A DNA stretch of 64,000 nucleotides from Strigamia acuminata (taxonomy: Eukaryota > Arthropoda > Chilopoda > Geophilomorpha > Linotaeniidae): positions 7,289,601 through 7,353,600 of the forward strand of contig OX442324.1 in the NCBI GenBank assembly GCA_949358305.1. The letters are read 5' to 3'. Shown here in pieces: positions 10,092-21,008 of the stretch. Made by a program: the position numbers and the translations under genes. The stretch's first letter is position 1, and each line of letters begins with the position of its first letter. The notes beneath the pieces were generated by a model. That model was not told the DNA's origin. It saw nothing but the letters and a program-made list of their open reading frames with translations, and ran no database searches.

Positions 10092-10240
10092 GTCACCAAC
10101 CTTTGTCAATATTTTATAAATTTCCACGGAATTTCAGCAATGTTTTACATAAGTCCGTCAAATCGGGCAGAAATATCCCGTACAATGTCGCTGCAATTCT
10201 GTGGAAATTTATCAGATATTGACAAAATTCGGTGACGGGC
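10092..10240. mobile_element. Short inverted-repeat element (MITE-like)
   Basis: Arms of about 55 bp read TTGTCAATATTTTATAAATT... on the left and, reverse-complemented, TTGTCAATATCTGATAAATT... on the right. They flank a short AT-rich centre. A related diverged arm lies at 10395-10445. A GA microsatellite follows at about 10261-10285. Confidence 0.6.
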
Positions 10241-10719
10241 GGAAGGGCGATTCCCGGGCGGAAGAGAGAGAGAGAGAGAGAGGGGGGACGGCCGGCGCCA
10301 ACGCCGACGGGGCGGGAGGGCGAGTGCACTGTTCACGCATGTGGGCGCGTGTGGACGCTCGATTTACTGGCGCGTTGGACAAGTCAAAAAAAATTTCCCA
10401 ATGTCTGACAAAAATTCCATCGAATCACGGCAATATTTGACAACACTTGCACAGATTTTTAGCAACATTCATCGGCGAGGTCGTTGATGAACTCGCTTTA
10501 CCTCGATGAATCTCGCGCGACAACAACCCTGCGAAAATACCAAATCTCGTACGAATAATAAACACGGCGCAAACCGCACAAAAACCCACGACATAAAATC
10601 GAATGTCGTCTATCGGCACTCTCAGCATTCCCCCGGACATTTTCCGGAAGAGTTTGACCCGGCCGGAATCCGAGGAATAGTCACCCCCAAAGTGCGGATT
10701 TTGCGGGTGCACTCGCTTC

Positions 10720-11125
10720 CGAAGGTTAAAGCACAATGCTGTGTCTCATTTATATTAAGCACAATGCAGTTGTTATCATTTGCCAATTGTAGATGTTTAA
10801 TTTCGCCACTAGTTGGCATTCAATCTGTATTACTTTATCCAAAATAGCAGCTTGCAGGATACGCAAGCCTTCTGTGTTTTCTCCATCAAATAATGGATTC
10901 ATATTGTAAGCTTTTATTATTTTACATTACTGTGCACGTTTGTATAAGTGCACAGCTTCGTTTTTCATTGCATTTCGGCCACGCACGTCGTGTAGACGTT
11001 GCACCATTTCCGAAACATTCGCACGGGTCGTGCGGCGTCATTACCGATACCGATACTTCGTTTTTCATCGTTTTCCGTCGCTTTGCACGATAAGTCGTGC
11101 AAATATTCGCCCCTCTGCTACACAA
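10720..11125 (+). mobile_element. Possible decayed LTR related to the copia LTR at 2069-2640
   Basis: It shares an ordered set of short motifs with 2069-2640: GCACAATGC, a Kozak-free TGGCATTCA/TGGCGTTTA block, CAAAAT(A/G)GC, and an end with CTCTGCTACAC then CA. Boundaries and target duplications could not be fixed. A chance resemblance cannot be excluded. Confidence 0.3.
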
Positions 11126-11634
11126 CATCCCCAGCTTGACCAGTTTTTGTACTGAGCTTAAAAATTAAAGACGGTTAAAGTGTCGTTTTTGAGATTTACA
11201 TACTGTATAACAATTAATTAAGTGTTTTAGGTTTACAATGTGTGAGCAATGGCAGATATACTATTTATGCATTATAAAATGTTTAGTATGAAGTGCTCAC
11301 GTTTGGACATAACTTTAAAAACTACAAATCTTATCAAAATTTACTATCGTGTAGTAAATAGGCGGTTTATCTGCGAATCACGTGTCAAAACTCTCTTTTG
11401 TTTTGTTTGGACAAGACAGTTTTAGATAACGTTTAAAAATGTAGGTGTTTTGATACACAAACTGCATTCGTATTTGGTGTTTTTCTACTTTAAAATTTGT
11501 TGGTATTTTATGCAGTAAGTTAAAGATGTCATTTTGTAATTTCTTTTAATAAATAGATCGATAAACAAGCACTGGTTTGTTAACTTGGAACAACTAACTT
11601 TTTATCTTTTCCCCCATTTTAAAATGCAGTATAC
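11126..11634. other. AT-rich intergenic stretch, nothing recognised
   Basis: No open frame of note, no inverted repeats at its ends and no tRNA-like motif were seen. Confidence 0.5.
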
Positions 11635-12198
11635 TGTCACGGACCGTCCCGATTGACGGGCGATCCGTAGCGCTCGATTAGGACTATTATTTATTAAATG
11701 TTGCTAAATTTTGATCACAGATGGCGCTGACGATTGGAAACCGTCATCGTCATGTGACTAGACCGATCAAATCGTTAATGGGGGTTATAGGAGATTTCCT
11801 TTCAAGAGGCCGCCCACTTTTAGACACGGCTCTTAATCTGCAGATTTCTTTCAGATGATAATCACTCAAATCAGTTTAAACAGGAGTTTAAACAGGGACC
11901 GGCTGACGACTGCCTTTGCTTTCAAATCAATTATAATTCATTACACAGTGTTTAGTTTATAAGTTGAATTTATACATGTAAAGTGCCAATCCATTCAGTA
12001 GCAATTAGGGATGATTAGAAGTGTAAATAAACATTAATAAACCTGTAAAATTAATAGAGATCGAACAGATTTCATCTGTCCGGTTAATAAAAACGATTGT
12101 TGAATTTAAACCATAGAGCAATCTCATTCTTTCCTCTCAATCACCAAACAAAACCAAGTTATGTGGAAGCCTGATTAAGCCCCAGAATCCACGTAACA
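11635..12198 (+). mobile_element. Solo LTR, diverged relative of the 13324-23858 gypsy LTR
   Basis: It starts TGTCACGGACCG and ends AATCCACGTAACA, and is flanked by the 4-bp duplication ATAC (11631-11634 and 12199-12202). It shares with the reverse complement of the LTR at 13324-13910 the blocks GGCGATCCGTA, TGTTGCTAAATTT, CACAGATGGCGCTG, TAGGAGATTTCCT and the CACGTAACA end. No internal region is attached, so it is a solo LTR left by LTR-LTR recombination, in the plus orientation. Confidence 0.9.
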
Positions 12199-12475
12199 AT
12201 ACGTGCTTTCTTGTATTTGTAGTAATAGTTTGCTGATTATGCAAATTGTGAGTTTTTAAACATGTATTTTGTGTCAAAATGTAAGAAATAATTCTTTTGT
12301 CAAATAAAAAGTTACAGATTTATTTACAGATGGCTAAAGTTCAATTTATTGTCAAATGAAAAAGATTTGATATTTTGGAAAAAAACATTTAAAACCAGTG
12401 AAAAATATGGAAAATGATTAAAAACAAGTAAAACTATGTGAATAAACACACAAAATGTTTAAAAATGTGTGATAT

Positions 12476-13097
12476 TGTGACCAGCTGCCCCTGCGCACGG
12501 GTCGCTGCACTGCAACAGCAATGCACTTGGCGCAGCTACAGCGCCTCTCTTCTCTTGCGCAGCCTGTTGCGGTCCTCCGCAACCAGGTGGAGCTGCGGGC
12601 CTTTAGTCAGCAGGATCGGGCCCCGGAAGTCGCCCCTTCCGGAAGTGGTTGGTGCCCGTGGGGACCAGAGAGTTGTTGAAGAGACAGCAAGGTGAACGGT
12701 CGCGTTGCAATCACCTCCAAACTGGCTGCTAAGATAACCAAAACTATCGGTGTGGCGACGCTGTTGCCCGCCGGGACCTGAGCGTCCAGTTGCACCACGT
12801 CTGCCGTGCGTTCTCCGTAACTTATGGCAGCGTGGCCCGAACCGATTACCGACCACGCGTGTCATGGGGGCCAATGGCGGCCGTGCCACGCCGTCTGATT
12901 AGGGACAGTTCGAAGGAACCGTCGCACTAGGGAAATACACCATGGGACACTGCATCATACCCCTAGACAACTAATAAAGCCAATAACCAAAACTATATTG
13001 TGTCTCCGTGTATTTCGTGGATAGTTTTATCGTGTGTGTTGCGTCTAGCGCCTCGTGGCCCTCCCCTGACCACGTGGCGTCCGTCCGAACACTCACA
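12476..13097 (+). mobile_element. Solo LTR of a second family
   Basis: The unit starts TGTGACCAGCTG and ends GAACACTCACA (TG...CA), flanked by ATAT at 12472-12475 and 13098-13101. A polyadenylation signal AATAAA lies at 12973-12978. It is GC-rich compared with its flanks, and no gag-pol sequence is attached. The small open frames on both strands inside it are by-products. Confidence 0.75.
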
Positions 13098-13323
13098 ATA
13101 TGTCTTTAAAATAAAATTTATCACACTAATAATCAAATTTTATATACATTTTATCGTGAATTCTATGTTGTTTGGGTTTGTTTATACCCCTCAGCCTGGT
13201 TTTCAAATGGGTATGACATCATTATGACGTCATTTGTAAACTCTGCCATTTGTGGCGCAATAATTTGATGGAAATTGCGCGAGTGCTCGCGAGATGATGC
13301 GCCTATACGTGCATACCGTATAT

Positions 13324-13910
13324 TGTTACGTGGATTCCTGGTCTTTTATGGATTTCCACGTAACATTGGGTTATGGAATTTTAGAGTGAGGAAGAGGGAA
13401 ATGAATGGAGTCAGTTTAATGGTTTAAATTCAACTTCAGTGTTTTTTATTAACTGGACAGACAAAGTCTGTTCAATTCCTTTTAAATTATACAACTTCTT
13501 ACACATTTACTCATGACACTAATTAGCATTTGGTTATCATTGGATTCACTTGACATTTCACATAATAAACTTAACACTTTGCAATGTTTATCAAATTCAA
13601 ATTGAAACCCAGCAACCTTCAGCCGTTCCCTTTAATGGGCGACATTCAGTTACTGAGTTATAAGAGTGTGTGTTGTCATGACCTGAAACAAGAGAGAGAA
13701 GAAGAAGAGCTCTGTCGAGAATGGGCGGCAGTTTTATAGGAAATCTCCTATCGCCCCCGTAGTCGAATTGATCGGTCCTATCACATGGCGGTGACGTTTT
13801 TCCGAACGCCAGCGCCATCTGTGGCCGAAATTTAGCAACATTAATCGAATCTTATTCCTAATTACGCGTTACGGATCGCCTGTCATTCTGGGCGGTCCGT
13901 ACGCGTGACA
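13324..13910 (-). mobile_element. 3' LTR of gypsy element 1
   Basis: 587 bp. On the minus strand it starts TGTCACGCGTACGG and ends ATCCACGTAACA. A TATA box (TATAAAA) is at 13732-13738 on the minus strand, in a position fitting the LTR promoter. Confidence 0.95.
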
Positions 13911-13922
13911 ACTCCCTTTTTT
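13911..13922 (-). other. Polypurine tract of gypsy element 1
   Basis: On the minus strand AAAAAAGGGAGT lies directly before the 3' LTR. Confidence 0.85.
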
Positions 13923-15393
13923 GCTGTGTTTTGGACCCCAAAATACAAATTTCGGTCCAGACAGATCTCTTTTACAATCGGACATTCTTAAGGAATGTTC
14001 GGTTTTACTTTTGTCTCTATAAACCATTGCTCAGTGTTTTACAATTTTTAATTCAATTTCAAGAACATTATAATTAAACTCACTCCCTTTTAGTTTAATG
14101 TTTAGGGAGAGAGAAAAGAAAATTATTACTCTCAATGAATACAATTTCAAAATCAAAACAAACTATTTTCATTTATCTGTTACATTAATGCAATCTTAAT
14201 AATATTTCAGTTTCATATTTGATAAACACAAAAGAAAACGTCTCCAATAATAAATGAAAATTATACAAAATAATAATAATAATAATAATAATCAAAAGAA
14301 AATCATTCCAAAACCAAAACTACAAAATTTACAATCAAATTTCCTCAAAAGGTTCAAACTTTCCATGATGAGACATTTTCAAAATCATAATATACACTAT
14401 TACTAAAATTAATTAACAAAATTATCCATGACCATTTCCAATTATAAACTTTCAAAAACAAAAAAAAAACAAGTTACAACTCTCTTCCCTTCTTCTCCAA
14501 AGTTAATCACATTTCAAAATTTCTTAAAATTTTTTCTCTTATCATTTTCCTAAATTTTCCGTAAAAACATATAACAATATCAAACATCAACTTATTTCCA
14601 TTATTTACAATAATCAATTCTTAACAATACTTAATCAAAACTATATCGTGAAACATTTACATCAAATTTGTCAAAATTCTTCATTTATTAAACTTTCAAA
14701 TGAAATTCGCGATAGATTCCTTTCGCTTCCTTGGTCATTCGTGCTATCACAATTCATTTTTAATTCAAACTGTTACTTTATTAATTCCAACTTTCAATTA
14801 TTTCAAAATTCAATCCAATTTAATAAGCCTAATAAGATTCAGTGCAGCTGACGAAGGTCCCGATGGGTCCTTTCACGTCCCCTGTCATTTGCACCACCAT
14901 TTATTTAATTTCTTTTAGTTTCTTTAAACTACTTCATTTCATAACAATATTTTATTCAATTTAACCTCTGATTATCACAATTTAATCTAAAATTTTCCTT
15001 TTTATTCAAGTTTTAACAAGAATGAACCAACATGGCGATTGGTTTCATTTAACGAAATTCGTTCACAAAGACGCTAAGAATTCACAAAATTCATCTCTAA
15101 AAATCACACAAAATTATTCAACACTTTCTCACAAACCTTTGGAAACACACTATCAAACAAAATAATAGCAATATCAATCAGAATTTTGTCTCGGGTCACG
15201 CTTATAACACGCGTTCACCTTGATCAAAATCAATAGCAATGGCGATAATCTTTCCTCTTTTGCGGTCTGAGTTTGCGCGACCGGAAATCGTTCGTTTGTG
15301 TGTTTGCGCCATCTTGTGGCGGATTTTTGAGTTGATTTTCGTTCGTTTCTATCGTAGCACTGGAAAAAAAAGCATATTTCCAAACATTTCTAA
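13923..15393 (-). other. AT-rich non-coding 3' region of gypsy element 1
   Basis: Between the MITE and the 3' LTR. It holds an (AAT)n microsatellite at about 14268-14292 and only short spurious frames. No env-like frame with signal peptide or membrane anchor was found. Confidence 0.6.
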
Positions 15394-16245
15394 CAAGGGG
15401 AGAGCACCAATAAGCTATCACAGATTGTTGTAATATTAAACAAGAAGGATTGTTATATCATGCTGAATGAGACCCTAAAATAATTTCATTCCATGAACAG
15501 CCAACAATGCAAACAATGAGCTGAAAGTTGGCACTATTTTGTCTGTGTATACATCAAATCTGAGCAATCAGGCCTAGTGTATGAATACTGTAAACAACAG
15601 TTGCTAGGTAAAAAATAGTTCCAAGATCCAAGTTCAATTTTATCATTTGAGATTCAATGATGTCATTTCCTCTTTTTAGCAGTTATTTTAATGTTTGTAA
15701 TTTTATATTTGTTTCCAGAAAATTTTAATTTGGTTAATTTTAATTTTTTAACAAATATAAAATTACAAACATTAAAATAACTGCTAAAATTTAACAAAAA
15801 ATAAATGTAAAAATTTTCACACCCAACAGGATTTGAACCTGTGTGAAAAGATTCCTGGCCCATTGCCTTAACCACTGAACCACCACTACAAACTATTATT
15901 GTCTTCATGAAGACAGTCATGTTGTTGAACGAAGTTCTGATGTCATATGTCATGTGATATCAAAAGAGGAAATGACATCATTGAATCTCAAATGGTAAAA
16001 TTGAACTTGGATCTTGGAACTATTTTTTACCTAGCAACTGTTGTTTACAGTATTCATACACTAGGCCTGATTTGCTCAGATTTGATGTATACACAGACAA
16101 AATAGTGCCAACTTTCAGCTCATTGTTTGCATTGTTGGCTGTTCATGGAATGAAATTATTTTAGGGTCTCATTCAGCATGATATAACAATCCTTCTTGTT
16201 TAATATTACAACAATCTGTGATAGCTTATTGGTGCTCTCCCCTTG
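15394..16245. mobile_element. Foldback MITE, copy A (TSD TAA)
   Basis: The ends are inverted copies of CAAGGGGAGAGCACCAATAA and are flanked by TAA (15391-15393, 16246-16248). The outer arms of about 270 bp are almost identical, and an AT-rich hairpin lies near 15680-15790. A minus-strand tRNA-Ser-like segment is at 15822-15890 in the right arm only; the matching part of the left arm is deleted compared with copy B (45873-46898). A 3-bp TWA duplication is the hallmark of PIF/Harbinger elements. No transposase is present. Confidence 0.8.
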
Positions 16246-16702
16246 TAAGTTGAAAATTTATATGGAAAAGTTGAATTTACTATGATGCGGAAATTTGTTG
16301 GAAATATGTTGGAAATATTTATATATTTCCAAACTTCTGAAAATGTGTAGTAAATCCTAGAGATGAAAAGTCATATTTTCAATTAGTTGTAAATCTTTTG
16401 TTTCAAATGTTATGTTTCCAATCAATTTTCTTTTGGATGGATATGTATTGTAAACTTCATTTCACAATGATTGTAAAAATAATGTAAAAGCAAGAAAATA
16501 CCTGAAATTTAAATGTAACATTTAAATATCTGAAATGTAACAAGAACAAGGTAAAATACAGTCAGGAACAATAAAATTGTATCAAATTTCAACTCAGAAG
16601 AGAAAATAATGTATAAAACGGTCCAATTTCGAACCGACATGGACAATATGAAATCGGGCCAATCAGAGCGCAGGGACGGAAAAATTCGTGTCGATGAAAC
16701 GT

Positions 16703-16753
16703 ACCGTCGATGAAACAATCCGACTCCAGGAGTCGGATTGTTTCATCGACGGT
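16703..16753. repeat. Perfect 51-nt palindrome (25-bp arms, 1-nt centre)
   Basis: The arms start ACCGTCGATGAAACAATCC and meet at GACTCC-A-GGAGTC. It lies in the non-coding 3' part of gypsy element 1. Confidence 0.95.
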
Positions 16754-16857
16754 AATCAATGTGAGATTGATTGTATTTTTAATACAATGAATCTCAAATA
16801 GATTATTTAACAAAGAAGTTACTATTTATAGGAAGTTATGCATTAAACTATTACAAG

Positions 16858-16925
16858 CCATGCTAGCCTAGTGGATAGGGCAGTGGGCTTTAGAACGAAG
16901 GGTCCCAGGTTCAATTCCAGCAGAG
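16858..16925 (+). repeat. tRNA-like sequence (degenerate, probably SINE head)
   Basis: It has an A-box-like TAGCCTAGTGGATAGGGC and a B box GGTTCAATTCC at tRNA spacing, but the arms pair poorly. It is likely a tRNA-derived repeat rather than a functional tRNA. Confidence 0.45.
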
Positions 16926-17315
16926 GTCAAAGTAAGAAAAAAGAAAACTATAAGATTAAAATAAATTTAAATAAAACTGTTAATAAAACATGCAAATTGT
17001 GATCAAATCAATAAAAACTAATTGTTGAATGGTGTTTGAAAAAAAAATCAAACAGTTTAAAAAAAAAATTGAGTTCATGTATTTAAATTTTTCAAAATGG
17101 AGGGTAGTAGATTTTTTATTGGAAATATATTGGAAATAGATCGGAAATATATTATGAAATTTTATAATTACACAATTGAAAATGTTTGTAAAGTGATTGT
17201 AAAAAAAGTCACGGAAATGGTCTCTTTCCAGATTGAAAATATGTTTGGAAAAGACTTATTTTCAATTGTTTGTAAATCTAATTTACAAACTTGTAAAATC
17301 CATCTACCTATATAT

Positions 17316-19816
17316 TTACAATTCTTTACAAGTGAGTAAATCTGATTTTTTTTCCAGTGTAGGCTGTGGTTCAAATAGCGATTTCAATGAGATTTGTTCT
17401 GTGTCATCTATATAACGTTCTTTTGGTTTAATTTTTGTCCTTTTAACAGTTTTTTCTGTATTTTCAACAACAATTTCACCTTTTTTACTGATTTTTTCCA
17501 CTTTATCAGCAAATTTCACTTTCTTTTCTGGCAATTCTTTCAAAGCTTCATCAATTTCTAGTTCAACTCGTTCTTTATATGGTTTTAATCGTTCTACATT
17601 CACTATATCACTTTTCTTTCTTGTAGAATTGATGATTTCATAGTCATTAGGTGCAGTTCTTCGCACAATTTCATAAGGGCCGGAAAATTGCGGTAAAAGT
17701 TTCTCTGACAAGCCAACTTTTCTATTGATGGTTTTCAAATAGACCAATTCACCTTCATCAAACCTTTTCTTGCTTTTTGCAGATTGTTTTCCAAGTCTCT
17801 CGTTTGCAATTTTCCTGGCTGCTCGAATGAATTTTGCTGTCCTTAATGTAAATTCTTTCTGTGGCAAATCCAGATTTACATCTACTGTCAAATCCACATC
17901 ATATCCACGAAGTAAATAATGTGGTGTATATCCTGTTGTTTCATGAACGCCCGTGTTGTACGAAAACAGAAGAAATGGAAGAAATTCGTCCCAGTCAGTG
18001 TGTTCGTCGTTGACGTAACTTTGCAACATTTTTGCGAATGTCGCGTTAAATCTCTCAGTTAATCCGTTTGTTCTTGGATGGTATCCTGACGTAGTTTTAT
18101 GCAAACTTTTAAACATATTTGAGACTTCTTCAACCATTTTATTCCTGTATTCCGTTCCACGGTCGCTTAGGATTTCTCTTGGACTGCCTTCTTTCAGAAT
18201 AACTTCATAAAGCAATGTTTTCGCTGCTTCTAATGCCGTAGCTGCTGCTGCTGGTCTAGCTATTGCAGATCTCGAAAGATAATCAGTTACAACAAAAACA
18301 TGTTTGTTTCCAAGACGTGATAATGGAAAAGGTCCAAGTGTATCTATTCCAATTCGCTCAAAAGGCTTTGAAACTGTTGACCATGGCTGCATTAATCCTT
18401 TAGCTGGCGTTGTCATTGTTTTTGCTTTTGCGCAGTGCTGGCAGGACAAGACATAATTTCTCACATCTTTGTAGATTCTTGTCCAGAAGAATCGTGTTCT
18501 TATTCGTTTCCACGTTTTTGCCAATCCCAAATGAGCTCCTAGTAATCCATCGTGCATTTCATAGAATACATCTTTTTGAAGTTGTTTTGGAACTACTAGT
18601 AATAAATCTTCCATGTTCAGGGAACTGTTAAGTTTTTTCTTCCTGAACAACGTTTTGTTTTGAAGAACGAACTGCTTTAGTGGTCGTCTTCTTTTTCTTG
18701 GAAGTTGCTCTTGGTTTTCTAGCGCTGTTATGAGGTCCAGAAGTTTGGGATCCTTCCGCTGCTCGGCAGGGAGGTCCAAATTTTCTAAGAATAGCGAAGG
18801 CAATTTTTCGATTTCTTCTTCACTTAATTCTTCCTGGATCCTACTTAAAGCATCGGCATCTGTATGTTTCTTGCCGCTTTTATGAAATATTTCAAAATCA
18901 TACTCAGCTAGTTGCAGCGCCCACCTGGCTAGACGTCCGTTTGGATTTCGGACTCCTTTCAGCCATTGGAGGGCCGAATGGTCAGTGATAATTTGGAATT
19001 TCTGTCCATATAAGTACGGTCTAAATTTCTCTATTGCAAAAATGATGGCTAACATTTCTCTATCAGTTGCAGTGTAGTTCTGTTCAGCTGTGCTCATTAA
19101 ACGACTTGCATAAGCGATAACACGCTCTTGGTTGTTGACTTTTTGTTTTAGAATTGCTCCTAAGCCGTAGGCACTTGCATCAGTTGAAATCATGAAGGGC
19201 TGAGCGAAGTTTGGATGCGCTAACACCGGCACTGTTATTAATGCTGTTCGGAGCGTGTGGAATGCTTTATCGTGGGGTGGCCCCCAGTCAAACTTTTCAT
19301 CCTTTTTGGTTAAATTCACCAGAGGTTTGGAAATGTCCGCAAAACCAGCAATGAACTTCCGGTAATACGAGCATAATCCAAGAAAACCACGTAGTTGTTT
19401 AACGTTCACAGGAATTGGAAACTTAGCTACTGAATCCAGATTCCTGGGATCCGGTGAAATACCTTCAGCATCAACCACATGTCCGAGGTATCGTATGGTG
19501 TGTGTCGCAAACGTACATTTGCTCAGCTTGACTTTGAGATTCGCTGTTCTAAGCTTTTGGAAAACTGCCTCCAAATCGACGAGATGCTGGTCGAAAGTCT
19601 TTGAAAACACTATCAAATCGTCAAGATATGCAATACATACTTTTCCCAGGAGGTTACCAAGTACTTTATTCATCAATTTTTGAAAGGCGGCTGGGCTGTT
19701 ACAAAGGCCTTGTCCTAAGACGTTGAACTCATAATGGCCTGAATTTGTCGTAAATGCAGTCTTTTCCTTGTCCGCTTCATCGATTTCTACCTGAAGGTAG
19801 CCTTGGATTAAATCAA
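17316..19816 (-). pseudogene. Gypsy 1 pol, RT C-terminal part, RNase H and integrase
   Basis: The open stretch (786 residues from 19676) has the RT active site YLDD at 17-20. RNase H follows with TDAS at 165-168, the DREMLAIIFAIEKF block and DADALSR. The integrase zinc domain is H-x3-H-like (HDGLLGAHLG) with CQHC, and its core shows IDTLGP, LSDRGTEY and NGLTERFN for the three acidic residues. A GPY-type motif (FSGPYEIV) closes the integrase, and the tail is Lys/Glu-rich without a chromodomain or env. A single-base shift near 19816 separates it from the upstream RT segment in the next frame. Family assignment certain; the copy is dead as it stands. Confidence 0.92.
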
Positions 19817-21008
19817 ATCATTGTAAAATACTTTGCACCCGCTAGTTGATCTAGGGTGTCGTCGATGCGCGGTAAGGGATAAATCATCTTCTTTGTTACT
19901 GCATTTAAACGTCTCCAATCAACGCAAAATCTCCATTTGCCGTCTCTTTTCTTGATGAGCAATACTGGAGCACTCCATGGGCTCTCGGATTCTCGTATTA
20001 CTCCCATCTCGAGTAACTTCTTCGTTTCAGCATCCTCGATTTCTTTTTCCTTAACAGATCGTCGGTAAGGTTGTAAATGGATTGGAGGAGAATCTCCTGT
20101 ATCAATTCGATGTTTGATGGCTTGAACTTTGCCTAGGTCGCTGTCAGATGTTGCAAATCTATCTGAATTTTTCTCTAGCAATTGTCGCATTAGTTCTTGT
20201 TGTGATGGCGTCATATTCTCAGTCGCCATGGCCGTGCTAAAGTCAAAATGATGATCTCTTTTTTCATCTAACAGGCCAGACTCAATTACATAAAAGGCTT
20301 TTGCAATTGCTGAGTTTTTTCCTAAATAAATTGTCTTTTTAGTTGGATTCGCAACACGCAGAACTCCTTCACCTTTTCTGAATTTAGTCAATGTTTTGCA
20401 ACAAATTACTCCAAAACGGTCAATTACTCCACTGAATGGTTCTATGAAAAGTTCATCATCTACTTTCTTTGCAATCTTTATTGGAACTATACATTCATGT
20501 AACGCTGGTATTGTTATTGGTTTTAAAACACGAGCTATGTAATTTTGATCAGTATGATTCTTTGACATTGGGAAAACTTCTTGTTGTTCATCTTTTGGGC
20601 CTACAAAGATCTTCTGTTAGTCGTAGTCGAGTTTACACCTTGCAGATGTCAAAAAGCTGTGTCCCAGCAGTAAATGGTGGCCAAATCCGTTGACGATCAG
20701 CACTTCAATGGTATGTTGCTGTTGTCCAACGTCAATGGTAATCTTGGCTCTTCCTTCTGGAAGTATTATCGATCCGTCCACAACTCTAAGTCGAATATGT
20801 GGACATGGCTGGTATTTGAGCTGTAAAGTTCTTACCAAATCTTCATTAATGATGTTACGATAACCTCAAGAATCCAAAACTCCAGTAATTTCCATGCCAT
20901 TCACCACTACTGGAATTTGCAAAAGTTCATCTGTGGCGTTCAACTCAATGATTTCTAATTTCCTCTTTTTGAATTTCTTCTTATTTTTCCGTCTTTGTGG
21001 CCATTCTA
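19813..21008 (-). pseudogene. Gypsy 1 pol, protease and RT N-terminal part, broken
   Basis: This lies in the -1 frame relative to gag and starts at the gag stop region. The aspartic protease motif is interrupted: the codon after LDS is TGA (20866-20868), so the catalytic glycine position is lost. The frame continues with the protease body (LLLGHSFL) to a TAA at 20617-20619. It then continues as the 251-residue open stretch from 20568, which includes the RT motifs [20 protein letters not shown] and PRIDDTL. It ends in the frameshift just before the first catalytic aspartate of RT. Confidence 0.9.

Noticed and set aside
13597-13818. 73-codon ORF found twice (also 23545-23766)
   Set aside because: Lies within the two identical LTRs; duplicated because the LTRs are duplicated.
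16858-16925. Functional tRNA gene
   Set aside because: Box A and B motifs are present but stems pair poorly; better explained as a SINE head. The same applies to 37210-37285 and 41458-41522.
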